Of a stretch of DNA of 64,000 nt, positions 18,462 through 27,290 are shown in pieces. The notes under the pieces are model-generated. The model did no database searches. It had not been told where the DNA came from and saw only the letters and a list, made by a program, of their open reading frames with translations. The position numbers and the translations under genes are program-made. The DNA comes from SZUA-430 sp034440355 (GTDB lineage: Bacteria; Pseudomonadota; Alphaproteobacteria; Micropepsales; Micropepsaceae), in NCBI GenBank assembly GCA_034440355.1, contig JAWXBY010000084.1, positions 1 through 64,000 on the forward strand, read 5' to 3'. How positions within the stretch are numbered: position 1 is the stretch's first letter; every line of letters begins with the position of its first letter.

Positions 18462-18611
18462 AGGTGAAGTCAAGCGGGCGTGTGGATCTCGGCCAAATAG
18501 GTCGCAGGTCACATGCGCGTCACGCGGTTTTGCCATAGAACCGCCTCTCGCCGCCCCCACGGTTAGCTTCTCACCATTCTTCTGGTTTCACCTGTTACAA
18601 GCGATCTTTAG

Positions 18612-19568
18612 ATGCGGATTCTGTTGAACGCCGTGTGGTTCTTCGTGCTTTTCGGCCTTGTGTGGTCGGCGATGGCGTTGATCGGCGTTTCCGCCGCGTC
18701 GCTGCATTGGTCGTTCGATCTGGCGGGGCAGTTCTTGCTGCCGGCGATGGTCGTCGCGGCATCGGCTGCGCTCGCCGCGGCGATTTTTCAGTGGTGGCGT
18801 CTCGCAGGCGTCGCGGCCGCGATTGCGGTCTCGGCCTACTTGACCGCCATGCCGTGGACGACCGCGCCGACGCCGGTCGCCGCCGAGGCGCCACGCTTCA
18901 AAGTGTTGCTCTTCAATGTGTGGTTCGCGAATGGGCGCATGGATCAGGTGCGGGCGATGGTCACCGAGGTCAATCCGGACATCGTCGTGTTCGTCGAGAC
19001 CACGCAGCGGATACGCGATGCCCTGCGCCCGCTGGAGCCGCAATTTCCGTATCGCTTCGATTGCATCGGCAACGGACGGTGCGACATCACGATTTTTTCG
19101 CGTTCGCGATTGACGTCGCCCGCGGTCAAGGCGACGGCTGATCCGGAGCGCTCACCGTTGGTTCAGATCGACACGCAACTTGCCGGCTGCCAGATGAAGA
19201 TTTTTGCCACGCACATGACGCGGCCGTTTCCGAACCGTCCCTGGTGGGCGCAGCGCGCGCAGGCGGATGAGATCGCGGGCGATGTGGCTGCGTGGCCTGG
19301 GGCGAAGCTGGTGCTGGGCGATTTCAACGCCGCGCCTTGGGGCTATGTGATGCGCACCATCGCCGAGCGCGGGAACGTGAACATTCTCACCGGCGCCGGC
19401 GGGACGTGGCCCTCACGATTGCCGCCGCAGATGCGGATTCCCATCGACAATTTGCTCGTCGGGCCGGGTTTGAGTTTCGTTTCGCGGGACGTGCTTCCCA
19501 AGATCGGATCGGATCATCTGCCGGTCGTCGCCGAGATCGCGGTGACCGATCCGGGGCAGTGCGGCTAG
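18612..19568 (+). CDS. Membrane-anchored endonuclease/exonuclease/phosphatase family protein
   Basis: 318 residues. Three hydrophobic segments at about 5-22, 32-58 and 62-80 anchor a periplasmic or cytoplasmic EEP domain. Catalytic signatures are L-L-F-N-V-W (N-terminal Asn), V-F-V-E-T-T (metal Glu), T-H-M-T-R-P-F (His), L-G-D-F-N-A-A-P-W and the C-terminal G-S-D-H-L-P-V-V. Bacterial members include phosphodiesterases and lipid phosphatases, and the substrate cannot be named. It converges on nadQ with a four-base overlap. Confidence 0.85.
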   Translation: MRILLNAVWFFVLFGLVWSAMALIGVSAASLHWSFDLAGQFLLPAMVVAASAALAAAIFQWWRLAGVAAAIAVSAYLTAMPWTTAPTPVAAEAPRFKVLLFNVWFANGRMDQVRAMVTEVNPDIVVFVETTQRIRDALRPLEPQFPYRFDCIGNGRCDITIFSRSRLTSPAVKATADPERSPLVQIDTQLAGCQMKIFATHMTRPFPNRPWWAQRAQADEIAGDVAAWPGAKLVLGDFNAAPWGYVMRTIAERGNVNILTGAGGTWPSRLPPQMRIPIDNLLVGPGLSFVSRDVLPKIGSDHLPVVAEIAVTDPGQCG

Positions 19569-20566
19569 AGGCGTGCGGCGCGGCGCAGCGGGACTTTTAC
19601 GCCGGGCGCGGGGCGTTCGCGCAGGACTTCGCGGCGGAAGCGGAATTCTTCGGCGGGGCGGCCGCCGGCTTTTGTCGTGCGTTTGCCGGTGCGTTCGACG
19701 AGCCCGCTCGTTTCGACGAGGCGGCGGAAGTTTTGCTTGTGCAGGCGGATGCCCGAGATCGCTTCGACCGTGCGCTGCAGGTCGAGCAGCGTGAACGTCG
19801 CGTCCATCACTTCGAAGACGATCGGACGGTACTTCAGTTTGCCGCGCAGGCGGCCCATGCCGGTCGCCAGGATGCGGCGGTGGTCGAAGAGCATCGCTTC
19901 GCCGAAGCGGGTTTGATCTTCGGCCGACGGCGCGGACGACGGCAGGGTTCGGCCGTCGCGGCGGGCCTCGATTACGACGCCCGCTTCGTAGAGAATTTCG
20001 TAACGCTCCAGCACCTTCTCTTCGTCCCAGTGCAGGCCGTCGAAGCCGAAGCAGAGGCGGGCGCGTTCATTGCGCGTCTGGCTGTCGGCGAGTTTGGCCC
20101 AAGCGTCGAGGCGCGGGCGGATCAGCGCGTCGATGATGGCGGGGCGTTCTTTGCGCCAGTTTTCCCACGGGAAGAAGTCGTAGATGTTGCGCCAGCGGCC
20201 GGCGCTGTCGGCGCCTTGGCGAGTGAGCGCCAGATAGCCGACAGAGACAACGCGCGGGCCTTCGCCGGGTTCGAGTTCGTGGCGGCCGCGGTCGCCGAAG
20301 GTGTAGAGCTGCTCGACGTAGCCGAGTGATACCTGCGTTTGTTCCTTCACCAGATTGCGCAGGCCGATTTCGAGCGTGCGGTGGTGTTCGGGCTCGAACG
20401 GGCCGAAGGCTAGGCCGTCGGACGCGCGCGCTTTCGATACCGGATCGCGGCGCACGACGAGAACGCGCGGCATGTCGTCGGCGACGGTCACGATGCAGGC
20501 GTTGAGGCCGATGATGACCGCGTTGGCGGCTTCGGCTTCGTTGCGGGTGAGACGGTTCTGGCTCAT
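19565..20566 (-). CDS. nadQ: NadQ-like NAD biosynthesis regulator (Nudix-related, COG4111-type)
   Basis: 333 residues. The N-terminal half is a Nudix-like domain (A-C-I-V-T-V, R-V-L-V-V-R-R, G-P-F-E-P) in which the Nudix box is degenerate: the REUxEE core is missing, as in regulators rather than hydrolases. The C-terminal part (about 240-310) is a winged helix like that of NrtR: F-T-L-L-D-L-Q-R-T-V-E-A-I-S-G, H-K-Q-N-F-R-R-L-V-E-T-S-G and the G-R-P-A-E-E-F-R-F wing. I recognise this as the NadQ group. Start at 20566 overlaps the upstream phosphatase stop (ATGA). The symbol is inferred from architecture plus the operators at nadABC. Confidence 0.75.
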   Translation of the reverse strand: MSQNRLTRNEAEAANAVIIGLNACIVTVADDMPRVLVVRRDPVSKARASDGLAFGPFEPEHHRTLEIGLRNLVKEQTQVSLGYVEQLYTFGDRGRHELEPGEGPRVVSVGYLALTRQGADSAGRWRNIYDFFPWENWRKERPAIIDALIRPRLDAWAKLADSQTRNERARLCFGFDGLHWDEEKVLERYEILYEAGVVIEARRDGRTLPSSAPSAEDQTRFGEAMLFDHRRILATGMGRLRGKLKYRPIVFEVMDATFTLLDLQRTVEAISGIRLHKQNFRRLVETSGLVERTGKRTTKAGGRPAEEFRFRREVLRERPAPGVKVPLRRAARL

Positions 20567-21075
20567 TCCAACGTGAGGGCGAAGAGGCGGCCTTCGAAGA
20601 CGACTTGGCCCGGACCCATAGCGTCGACCGCGTCGACCATGCGGCCGTCGCGTTCGAGCAGCGCATCGGCGAGCGCCACGATGCGCGGATTGGGGTGCGC
20701 GTGCGGGGCCGCTTGGCGCAGGCGTTGCGCGATCGCCAGTTCGCTGCCCGGTTTGCTGACCATGCAGGCGATGGTGAAGGCCGAGGCGGTCGAGCGGCTG
20801 ATGCCGGCCCAACAGTGGATCAAGATCGGCTGTTTGCGATCCCAATCGCGGGCGATGGCGATGAGTTCGCGCACGTGCATTTGATCGGGCGCGGTGTGGT
20901 CGGGACGGGCGGTCGCGATGTCATGCATGCCGAGACGCAGATGGCGGTGGCCCGGGACGTCGTCCGGCGTGGGCATGTCGTCGGCCGGGTCGAGAAGCGT
21001 GATGAGGTGCGACGGGCGCAGCTGCAGAACGCTTTCCGGCACCTTGCTCTTCGGGCAGACGTAGATAACGGGCAT
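20563..21075 (-). CDS. Protein tyrosine phosphatase-like protein
   Basis: 170 residues with the cysteine phosphatase loop H87-C88-W-A-G-I-S-R94-S-T (CX5R) and a plausible general-acid loop around D60. It belongs to the dual-specificity/tyrosine phosphatase superfamily but is short and has no added domain. It is the middle gene of an operon: start codon overlapping the HD hydrolase stop by one base (TGATG) and stop overlapping the nadQ start. Such tight coupling to a NAD regulator suggests a role in nucleotide metabolism or signalling, which is inference. The true substrate may be a small phosphorylated molecule. Confidence 0.8.
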   Translation of the reverse strand: MPVIYVCPKSKVPESVLQLRPSHLITLLDPADDMPTPDDVPGHRHLRLGMHDIATARPDHTAPDQMHVRELIAIARDWDRKQPILIHCWAGISRSTASAFTIACMVSKPGSELAIAQRLRQAAPHAHPNPRIVALADALLERDGRMVDAVDAMGPGQVVFEGRLFALTLE

Positions 21076-21686
21076 CAGTGGTCCTGCGCGCTGGGCAGCA
21101 GCGTTTTGAAGCGCTCGACGAACTCGCGCTGCGCTTCGGCGGCGGGCAGTGGTTTCAACTTCATCGGCGCAATGCCACGCGGCGAGCCGAAGAACGAGAG
21201 CGCCTCTTCCGTCGCGAAGCCCGCGAGCTGTGTCGCTTCGAAGAAGGCCGAGACCTTATCCGCACGCTTGATCAGCGCCGTCGTTTCTTCCGGCAAGATC
21301 GCCGGCAGGCCGAAGCGGAGGTGGATCGCGGCGAGCAGTTTGTTCTCAAGCGACTTGTAGTCGAGGCCGACCGCCGCTTTGAACGGGCTGATCAGGTCGC
21401 CGACAACGTATTCGGGCGCGTCGTGCAGCAACGCTGCGAGACGCCAGCGGTGTGCCACGCCGGGCTTCAGCTGCGCGACGCAATCTTCGACCAGCATGCA
21501 GTGCTGCGCGACGGAGAATGCGTGATCGCCGTAGGTCTGACCGTTCCAGCGGGCGACGCGAGCGAGGCCGTGGGCGATGTCCTCAATCTCGACATCGAAG
21601 GGGGAGGGGTCCAAGAGGTCGAGCCTGCGGCCGGACAGCATGCGCTGCCAAGCCCGCGGTTTCATCGCTTTTTGCAGTTTCGCCAT
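21075..21686 (-). CDS. HD-domain phosphohydrolase
   Basis: 203 residues of the YfbR-like HD hydrolase type. Metal ligands are visible as Q-H62, H88-D89 (A-L-L-H-D-A-P-E-Y) and D143 (R-A-D-K). The E-Y-V-V-G-D-L motif after HD is common in nucleoside 5'-monophosphate phosphohydrolases, so a 5'-nucleotidase-like activity is a fair guess. First gene of the HD-phosphatase-nadQ operon. The upstream 114 bases separate it from the divergent universal stress gene. Confidence 0.85.
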   Translation of the reverse strand: MAKLQKAMKPRAWQRMLSGRRLDLLDPSPFDVEIEDIAHGLARVARWNGQTYGDHAFSVAQHCMLVEDCVAQLKPGVAHRWRLAALLHDAPEYVVGDLISPFKAAVGLDYKSLENKLLAAIHLRFGLPAILPEETTALIKRADKVSAFFEATQLAGFATEEALSFFGSPRGIAPMKLKPLPAAEAQREFVERFKTLLPSAQDH

Positions 21687-21800
21687 GGACCTGGGTTGCT
21701 TTCGTTCGCGTTCAACTGTTGAGCTTAATTGGTTGATTCAAGTCAAGGAGAGCGTAGCCTGATTTGGCTAGTTTTCTTGCCATCGACCAGGAGGGTCCCA

Positions 21801-22661
21801 ATGTCATATCGCAAGATTCTAGTTCCGTTGACCGGCGGCGATCGCGACGCGCATGTCCTCAACGCCGCGTTCGACGTGGCCAAAGCGTTCGGCAGTCATG
21901 TCGCGGGCATCTATGTGCGCCCCGACCCGAGTGAAGTCCTGCCCTATTTGGGCGAAGGGGTTTCGGCCGGCGTGATCCAGGAGATCATGGACGCCTCACG
22001 CGACGCATCGAACCGGGCCGCTGCCGTGGCGCGTGGTACGCTCGACCGTCTGGCGAAGGCTGCCGGCGTGTCCACCGATCAGACGGCGCAACAGGGGATC
22101 GGTGCCTCCTTCCAGGTGCGCGAAGGATTGTCGGACGAAGTTGTCGCAGAAGAGGCGCGACTTTCGGACCTCGTTATCTTCGATACGCCCGCCGATGCGA
22201 AGGACATGACGCTGCGGACGGCGATGGAGTCGGCGTTGATCAACGGACGCAAGCCCTTGCTGCTCGTGCCGCAGCGCCCGGCTGCGATCGTGGGCGCGAA
22301 AGTCGCGATCGGTTGGGACGGCGGCGCCGCCGCGGCGCATGCCGTTGCAGCTGCGATCCCGATGCTGGCGCGCGCGCAAGGGATCGAGATCATCAATGTG
22401 ACGTCGGGGCCGATCGATACGGTGCAGATGGACCGGCTGCGCGACTATCTGCGCCTGCACGGATTGGCGGCGGTCGAGCACGGCATCAACCCGGGCGGCC
22501 AGAGTACGGCGAGTGCGCTGGTCGATGCGGCGCAGCGCGCGGGCGCGGGGCGGCTCGTCATCGGCGGTTACGGGCACAGCCGTCTGCGCGAGCTGGTGCT
22601 CGGCGGCGTGACGCGTCATGTGTTTGCGAACGCCGCCATGCCGATTCTGATGGCGCATTGA
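21801..22661 (+). CDS. Universal stress protein (UspA family, tandem)
   Basis: 286 residues made of two Usp-type domains: one from M-S-Y-R-K-I-L-V-P-L-T to about 150, the second from about 155 with A-I-G-W-D-G-G-A-A and ending in G-G-Y-G-H-S-R-L-R-E-L-V-L-G-G-V-T-R, the ATP-binding-type motif (G-x2-G-x9-G-S/T). The ATG at 21801 has AGGAGGG upstream. It is followed 10 bases after its stop by a small gene and a terminator. Confidence 0.9.
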   Translation: MSYRKILVPLTGGDRDAHVLNAAFDVAKAFGSHVAGIYVRPDPSEVLPYLGEGVSAGVIQEIMDASRDASNRAAAVARGTLDRLAKAAGVSTDQTAQQGIGASFQVREGLSDEVVAEEARLSDLVIFDTPADAKDMTLRTAMESALINGRKPLLLVPQRPAAIVGAKVAIGWDGGAAAAHAVAAAIPMLARAQGIEIINVTSGPIDTVQMDRLRDYLRLHGLAAVEHGINPGGQSTASALVDAAQRAGAGRLVIGGYGHSRLRELVLGGVTRHVFANAAMPILMAH

Positions 22662-22671
22662 GGAGAAAACG

Positions 22672-23037
22672 ATGACTCTTTATCATGTGCGCTTGGAACT
22701 CGCGCGGTCGAAGGAATTTCCGAACGGCAGCGCGATGCACGGCTACGAATTCATCGCGCCGCTCGATGCGGGCGGACATCTGAATTCGGACGAGTGGAAG
22801 AAAGACAAAGCGAAATGCACTGTGCGCCGCTTCACGGCGGGGCAACCCGACGAGACCGGGCTTTTGGTCGATGTCGGGCGCGGCTGGCATTTCGATTACG
22901 ACGCGGGCGATCGCGATGACGACGAGCCGCTCTACAAACTCGACCGGCACCAGATCAAGCAGGGCGAGTATCTGTCCATCACCGAACACGACGGCGTGAT
23001 GCGGACGTTCAGGGTCATTCGCGTTCAGGCGGTCTAG
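22672..23037 (+). CDS. Conserved hypothetical protein next to Usp gene
   Basis: 121 residues, soluble, no signal peptide or membrane helix. A mixed beta pattern with M-H-G-Y-E-F-I-A-P-L-D, then C-T-V-R-R-F, W-H-F-D-Y-D and H-Q-I-K-Q-G-E-Y resembles a small conserved alphaproteobacterial family that I know only as hypothetical. GAGGAGAAAACG precedes the ATG. The ten-base gap and shared terminator make it the second gene of a Usp operon, so a stress-related expression is likely. Confidence 0.75.
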   Translation: MTLYHVRLELARSKEFPNGSAMHGYEFIAPLDAGGHLNSDEWKKDKAKCTVRRFTAGQPDETGLLVDVGRGWHFDYDAGDRDDDEPLYKLDRHQIKQGEYLSITEHDGVMRTFRVIRVQAV

Positions 23038-23049
23038 GTTCTCGACGCG

Positions 23050-23084
23050 AAACCCCGCCGTTGTTTCGTGCAGCGGCGGGGTTT
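23050..23084. terminator. Bidirectional terminator
   Basis: AAACCCCGCCG at 23050-23060 pairs perfectly with CGGCGGGGTTT at 23074-23084 around a 13-base loop, giving T-runs on both sides. It separates the Usp operon from the convergent alkB gene. Confidence 0.85.
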
Positions 23085-23094
23085 GCTTTGCTGA

Positions 23095-24279
23095 TCAGGC
23101 CGCGAGCGGCGCGGTGCCGTATTTGCGGATGAGGTGCGGGGCGGCTGCGCGGTCGACGTTGACCTTGCTGATGTCACCGTTTGCCCAGGCCATGACCTTC
23201 GGGTCCATCACTTTGAACCAGAGCGAAGGAATGGCGGCGAGGGCGTACATGCCGGGATAGCCGCTCGGTAGGCGCGGCAGGTCCGCGAAGTCGCGCAGGG
23301 CTTGATAGGGGCGTTGTGGGTTCGCGTGGTGGTCGGAGTGACGCTGCAGATGGAACGTCAGCAGGTTCGAGAAGATGTGGTTCGTGTTCCATGAATGGCG
23401 CGGCGCGCAGGGCTCGTAGCGTCCGTTCGCACGCTTCTCACGAAGCAGGCCATAGTGTTCGATGTAGTTCGCTTGCGTCAGGCCGTACCAGCCCATGAAG
23501 TGATGGACGATCAGGAACGGGATCATGATCCAGCCGAACATGGCGATCAGGATGGCCGCGACGGTGAGCGTGATCGCGTAGCCTTGCAGGATTTCGTTTT
23601 CGAGCGACCACGCGCCTTTGCCGCGCTTCGAGAGGCGCAGTGTTTCCTGTTCCCAGCCGCGCTTGAAGGTGCCGGGCAGTTCGCGGCGGGCGAATTTGTA
23701 GATGCTTTCGCCCATGCGCGACGTCGCGGGATCTTCCGGCGTCGAGACCCAGACGTGGTGGCCGCGGTTGTGCTCGATGGCGAAGTGCGCGTAGCCGACG
23801 ACGGCGAGGCTGATCTTCGCCGCGAAGCGATCGATCGGGCTGTGCTTGTGGCCGAGTTCGTGGCCGGTCGTGAGGCAGCCGCCCGAGACCATGCCGACGC
23901 CGACGGCGAGGGCCGCGATCGACCACCAGGGCAAATCCTGCGTGCCGATGAGGATGGCGGTCGCGATGAAGCTGATCCAGTAGATCGGGACCGATAGGAG
24001 CGCGAGCACGCGGTAATAATTGTCGGCCGACATTTCCGGCACGACCTCCTCAGGCGGATTGTGCGTGTCTTCGCCCAGGATCGCATCGACCAGCGGGATG
24101 AGGCCGAAGAAGAAGAGCAGCGGCGTGAGCGTGACCAGCGGGTTTTGGCCCGACGCGAAGTACGCGGCGACGCTGATGGCTGGGATCGCCGGGATAAGCA
24201 GCGACAGGAGGTAGAGGTAGCGCTTGCCGTCGACGTAGCTGATGTCGCGCCCGTCTTCGGTCTTGCCGGTGAAAGCCAT
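23095..24279 (-). CDS. alkB: Alkane 1-monooxygenase AlkB
   Basis: 394-residue integral membrane diiron hydroxylase that adds oxygen to the terminal carbon of n-alkanes. All histidine boxes are present: H-E-L-G-H-K, E-H-N-R-G-H-H, the H-x3-H in N-Y-I-E-H-Y-G and L-Q-R-H-S-D-H-H. Six hydrophobic helices are visible between residues 20 and 260. Electrons would come from a rubredoxin not encoded in this window. It is divergent from an AraC regulator with about 100 bases between, and an AGGGAGA Shine-Dalgarno precedes its ATG. Confidence 0.95.
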   Translation of the reverse strand: MAFTGKTEDGRDISYVDGKRYLYLLSLLIPAIPAISVAAYFASGQNPLVTLTPLLFFFGLIPLVDAILGEDTHNPPEEVVPEMSADNYYRVLALLSVPIYWISFIATAILIGTQDLPWWSIAALAVGVGMVSGGCLTTGHELGHKHSPIDRFAAKISLAVVGYAHFAIEHNRGHHVWVSTPEDPATSRMGESIYKFARRELPGTFKRGWEQETLRLSKRGKGAWSLENEILQGYAITLTVAAILIAMFGWIMIPFLIVHHFMGWYGLTQANYIEHYGLLREKRANGRYEPCAPRHSWNTNHIFSNLLTFHLQRHSDHHANPQRPYQALRDFADLPRLPSGYPGMYALAAIPSLWFKVMDPKVMAWANGDISKVNVDRAAAPHLIRKYGTAPLAA

Positions 24280-24352
24280 GGCGTTTCTCCCTGAGGCTTC
24301 GTTGTTATGGGCGGACCTTAGGGGCGTGGCGCTTTCGACGTGAGTATCGCGC

Positions 24353-24382
24353 GCGCCAGAAATGTGGCATTTTGCGCCACAT
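24353..24382. promoter_or_regulatory. Repeat cluster between alkB and its probable regulator
   Basis: GCGCCA occurs at 24353-24358 and again at 24374-24379, exactly 21 bases apart, the usual spacing of AraC half-sites. ATGTGGC at 24362-24368 and GCCACAT at 24376-24382 also form an inverted repeat, whose right arm includes the ATG of the AraC gene. An operator controlling alkB or the regulator itself is inferred. Confidence 0.5.
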
Positions 24383-25397
24383 GGCCGTCAGAGACTCAAA
24401 GCGCGACGCGGCGAAGTCGGTGCCCGCACCGGCGGGATACATGCGCCTTCTGCTGCGGCAGTTCGGGACGACGCCGGAGATGCGCAAGGCGCTGATGGCG
24501 GGCGTCGATATCGACGAAGCGGCGCTGGCGAAACCAGGCGCCGAGGCGACGCTTTTTTCGTTCATCACCTTCAGCACCAACCTGAGCAGAATCGTCGGCG
24601 AGGATTGGCCGCTGCAAGCGTCGGCCGTGTGGGGGACGGCGACGCAGGGTGCGCTTGAGGTCGCCGTGCGCAGCGCGGCGACCGTCGGCGACGGGATGGA
24701 TATCCTCGCGCGGTATGGGCATGTGCGTGGGCCTTATCTTGGTTTGAGGCTGGTACGCGACAAGACGAAGACGACGCTTCTCATATCGTCGGCCGCGCCG
24801 GTGAACGAGACCGTGTTCCATGCGATGAGCCAGACGGCCGCTATGAGCGCGAAGTCGATGCTCGATCCCGTGCTTGAAGAGGCGCGCGATGCGGTCGTCT
24901 ATCAGTTTCCGGGCAAGGCGCCGGAGCACGCGGAAAGTTTGCGCGCCGTGCTGGGCGGCACGGTGAATTTCAATCAGCGCCACTACGCGATCGTGATCAC
25001 TAACGCGGTGTGCGCGAAGGCGTCGCCCTATGCGGATCAGGATCTACTGGCGACGGCGCTTACCGAACTTGAACAGGCGGCGCGACGTATTCGCGGCGAG
25101 GATACGCTAACGCTGCGTGTCGAACGTTTGCTCAAGCGCAAGCGGACGGGGCGGTTGTCGGAAGACGAGGCGGCGCGCGAGCTTGGGCTCTCGCGGCGTA
25201 CGCTGGTGCGCCGGCTGGCGGCGAGCGGGACGAGTTATCGCGCGCTGCTCGACGCGAACCTGAAGCAGAGGGCGCGACAATTGCTTGACGCCGATAAGCA
25301 TTCGCGCGCGGATATGGCGGAGATGCTGGGGTTTGAAGATCCGACAAGCTTCAGCCGCGCTTGCCGGCGGTGGTTCAAGGCGCTCAGCCCGAACTAA
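24381..25397 (+). CDS. AraC-family transcriptional regulator (arabinose-binding-like N-terminus)
   Basis: 338 residues from the ATG at 24381; a TTG at 24372 would add three. Residues 15-210 look like the Arabinose_bd/ArgR-type sensor domain common in regulators of lipid and hydroxylase genes (F-I-T-F-S-T-N-L, V-R-S-A-A-T-V). The C-terminal 100 residues are the double helix-turn-helix: E-A-A-R-E-L-G-L-S-R-R-T-L-V-R-R-L and the second with M-A-E-M-L-G-F-E-D-P-T-S-F-S-R-A-C-R-R-W. Divergent orientation suggests that it controls alkB, probably responding to an alkane or its oxidation product. Confidence 0.9.
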   Translation: MAVRDSKRDAAKSVPAPAGYMRLLLRQFGTTPEMRKALMAGVDIDEAALAKPGAEATLFSFITFSTNLSRIVGEDWPLQASAVWGTATQGALEVAVRSAATVGDGMDILARYGHVRGPYLGLRLVRDKTKTTLLISSAAPVNETVFHAMSQTAAMSAKSMLDPVLEEARDAVVYQFPGKAPEHAESLRAVLGGTVNFNQRHYAIVITNAVCAKASPYADQDLLATALTELEQAARRIRGEDTLTLRVERLLKRKRTGRLSEDEAARELGLSRRTLVRRLAASGTSYRALLDANLKQRARQLLDADKHSRADMAEMLGFEDPTSFSRACRRWFKALSPN

Positions 25398-25861
25398 GGC
25401 TGTTTGGCGCACGCGCCGTAGGCGTCGCGATAGCTCTTGTCGAAGCAGCGTTCGAAGGCGCGCAGCACCTTTGCGTTGATGGCGTTGCGTTCGCCGGGGG
25501 CGGGATTGGGATAGCGCCGCGTGCCGGCGATGATCTTCGCCGCGGTGCTCTCGTCGTCGGCGCTCGCCGTGTATTGGGCCATGTGCCACGCGACGATGGC
25601 GCGCTGGCTGGCGTCGAGTTCGGGGCCGAAGAGGAGATAGTGTTCGGACGCCCGCGCGGCTTCGGCGAAGCAGTCGCGTTCGCCGAGTTTGCGCGATGTG
25701 GCCGGCGTTGCGCCGTGTTGGTCGAAGTCTTCGAAGCTCAGCTTTGTGTTGGCGGCGAGGTCGTCTTCGGTGAGGTGGCATGACTCTGCCGCACTGCCTT
25801 TAGTGGCAAAATTCAGCGCCAGAGAAAGTATCAAGAACGCTGGAGTCCTATGGAGCTTCAT
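25394..25861 (-). CDS. Secreted hypothetical protein (155 aa)
   Basis: 155 residues from the ATG at 25861: signal peptide (M-K-L-H-R-T-P-A-F-L-I-L-S-L-A-L), then a soluble helical region with four cysteines (E-S-C-H-L, R-D-C-F, R-C-F-D, G-A-C-A) that could form two disulfides. No family recognised. The frame continues upstream to 25960, but only this start gives a signal peptide. It overlaps the AraC gene end to end by four bases. Confidence 0.65.
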   Translation of the reverse strand: MKLHRTPAFLILSLALNFATKGSAAESCHLTEDDLAANTKLSFEDFDQHGATPATSRKLGERDCFAEAARASEHYLLFGPELDASQRAIVAWHMAQYTASADDESTAAKIIAGTRRYPNPAPGERNAINAKVLRAFERCFDKSYRDAYGACAKQP

Positions 25862-26165
25862 TGGCGTCTGGGTCCAATCTGCAATGGAACCAGAATAGCG
25901 GTGCGCGCGTCGCGCGATCTGTATCGCCTCAGTAACACTGTAGTTGCGTGTGGCACACATTGTTTCTCTATTGTTCTAATGCTGTTTCACAGGCTCAGTC
26001 CGTTTTTTCTGGCGTCTCCGGTAAGTATTTGATTTATATCGCTTTATCGCGTCGACGCTGACGCTGCGGTGGGAAATTGGCATGGGTCGCTCGCCATGGA
26101 AATAGCAGATTTGTGCCATTTTCATGCAGGCGAGATGACGAAAGCATTCGCAGTTGCGAGATGGT
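25862..26165. other. Non-coding stretch of 304 bases
   Basis: No supported gene on either strand. The middle (about 25960-26050) is richer in A and T than the surroundings. Since the gene at 25861 reads away from it and the FabH-like gene ends at 26166, it should hold the promoter of the secreted hypothetical gene and the FabH-like gene's 3' end. I see no clear hairpin or known operator. Confidence 0.6.
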
Positions 26166-27290
26166 TCAGTGCGCCTTGCGGACGATCACGTTGCCGGCGG
26201 AGTAGCCGGCGCCGAAGGAGCAGATGACGCCGAGGTCGCCTGCCTTCAAGTCGTCGCTGTATTTGTGAAAGGCGATGATCGAGCCTGCCGAACTCGTGTT
26301 CGCGTAGGTGTCCAGGATGACCGGGGATTCGCCTGCCACCGGATCGCGACCCAGTACTTTGCGGGCGATGAAGTCGTTCATGTTGATGTTGGCTTGGTGA
26401 AGCCAGAGGCGCTTCAGGCTTTCGGGCGCGATCTTTTCGTCGGCGAGGTGGCTCACGATCAGTTCGGCAACCATCGGCACGACTTCTTTGAAGACCTTGC
26501 GGCCTTCTTGGACGAAGAGTTTGTCGGGCTTGCCGATGCCTTCGGGCGCGGCGCGGTTCAAGAATCCGAAATTGTTGCGGATGTTGTTTGAGAATTGCGT
26601 CTTCAGGCGCGTGCCGAGGATTTCCCAGGCGTGCTTGCCGCGGGCTTTTTCCTTCGGTTCGACGACGAGGGCGGTGGCGACGTCGCCGAAGATGAAGTGG
26701 CTGTCGCGGTCGCGGAAGTTCAGGTGGCCGGAGCAGATTTCGGGATTCACGACGAGGGCCGCGTGCGCGTTGCCGGCGCGGATCATGTCGGCCGCCGCTT
26801 GCAGGCCGAAGGTTGCCGACGAACACGCGACGTTCATGTCGAAGCCGAAGCCCTGGCAGCCGAGCGCGTTTTGCACTTCGATGGCGATCGCCGGATAGGC
26901 GCGTTGCAGGTTCGAGCAGGCGACGATGACGCAATCGATGTCGGCGGGTTTTTTGCCCGCGCGGTCGAGTGCTTCCTTCGCGGCGGTCACCGCCATTTCG
27001 GCGAGGATCGAGATTTGCTCGTTCGGGCGTTCGGGGATGCGCGGCGCCATCACGTTCGGATCGAGGATGTGATCCTTCTCCACGACGAAGCGGCTCTTGA
27101 TGCCGGAGGCTTTGTGTACGAATTCGGTGCTGGATTCAGCGAGCGCCTGGACCTTGCCGGCGGCGATGTCGGCGCCATGTTCGGCGTTGTGTTTGCGGAC
27201 GTAGGCATTGAAAGCCGTGACCAGCTCTTCGTTGCTGATCGAATGGGGCGGGGTGTAGAGACCGGTGCCGCTGATCGCGATGGCCGTCAC
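26166..27290 (-). CDS. Beta-ketoacyl-ACP synthase III-like protein
   Basis: 374 residues of the FabH fold. The nucleophile lies in N-V-A-C-S-S-A-T, the His in W-L-H-Q-A-N-I-N and the Asn in D-T-Y-A-N-T-S-S-A-G-S, giving the Cys-His-Asn triad. It is longer than FabH (about 320) and resembles the PA3286-type synthase of Pseudomonas, which condenses beta-oxidation-derived acyl-CoA with malonyl-ACP. That similarity is recalled, not computed. Its place near alkB fits fatty-acid recycling but is not proof. Confidence 0.85.
   Translation of the reverse strand: MTAIAISGTGLYTPPHSISNEELVTAFNAYVRKHNAEHGADIAAGKVQALAESSTEFVHKASGIKSRFVVEKDHILDPNVMAPRIPERPNEQISILAEMAVTAAKEALDRAGKKPADIDCVIVACSNLQRAYPAIAIEVQNALGCQGFGFDMNVACSSATFGLQAAADMIRAGNAHAALVVNPEICSGHLNFRDRDSHFIFGDVATALVVEPKEKARGKHAWEILGTRLKTQFSNNIRNNFGFLNRAAPEGIGKPDKLFVQEGRKVFKEVVPMVAELIVSHLADEKIAPESLKRLWLHQANINMNDFIARKVLGRDPVAGESPVILDTYANTSSAGSIIAFHKYSDDLKAGDLGVICSFGAGYSAGNVIVRKAH

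Noticed and set aside
21700..21760. NadQ operator in front of the HD-phosphatase-nadQ operon
   Set aside because: Only a half-site (TGAGCTTA) near 21719 is visible; the left arm does not match.
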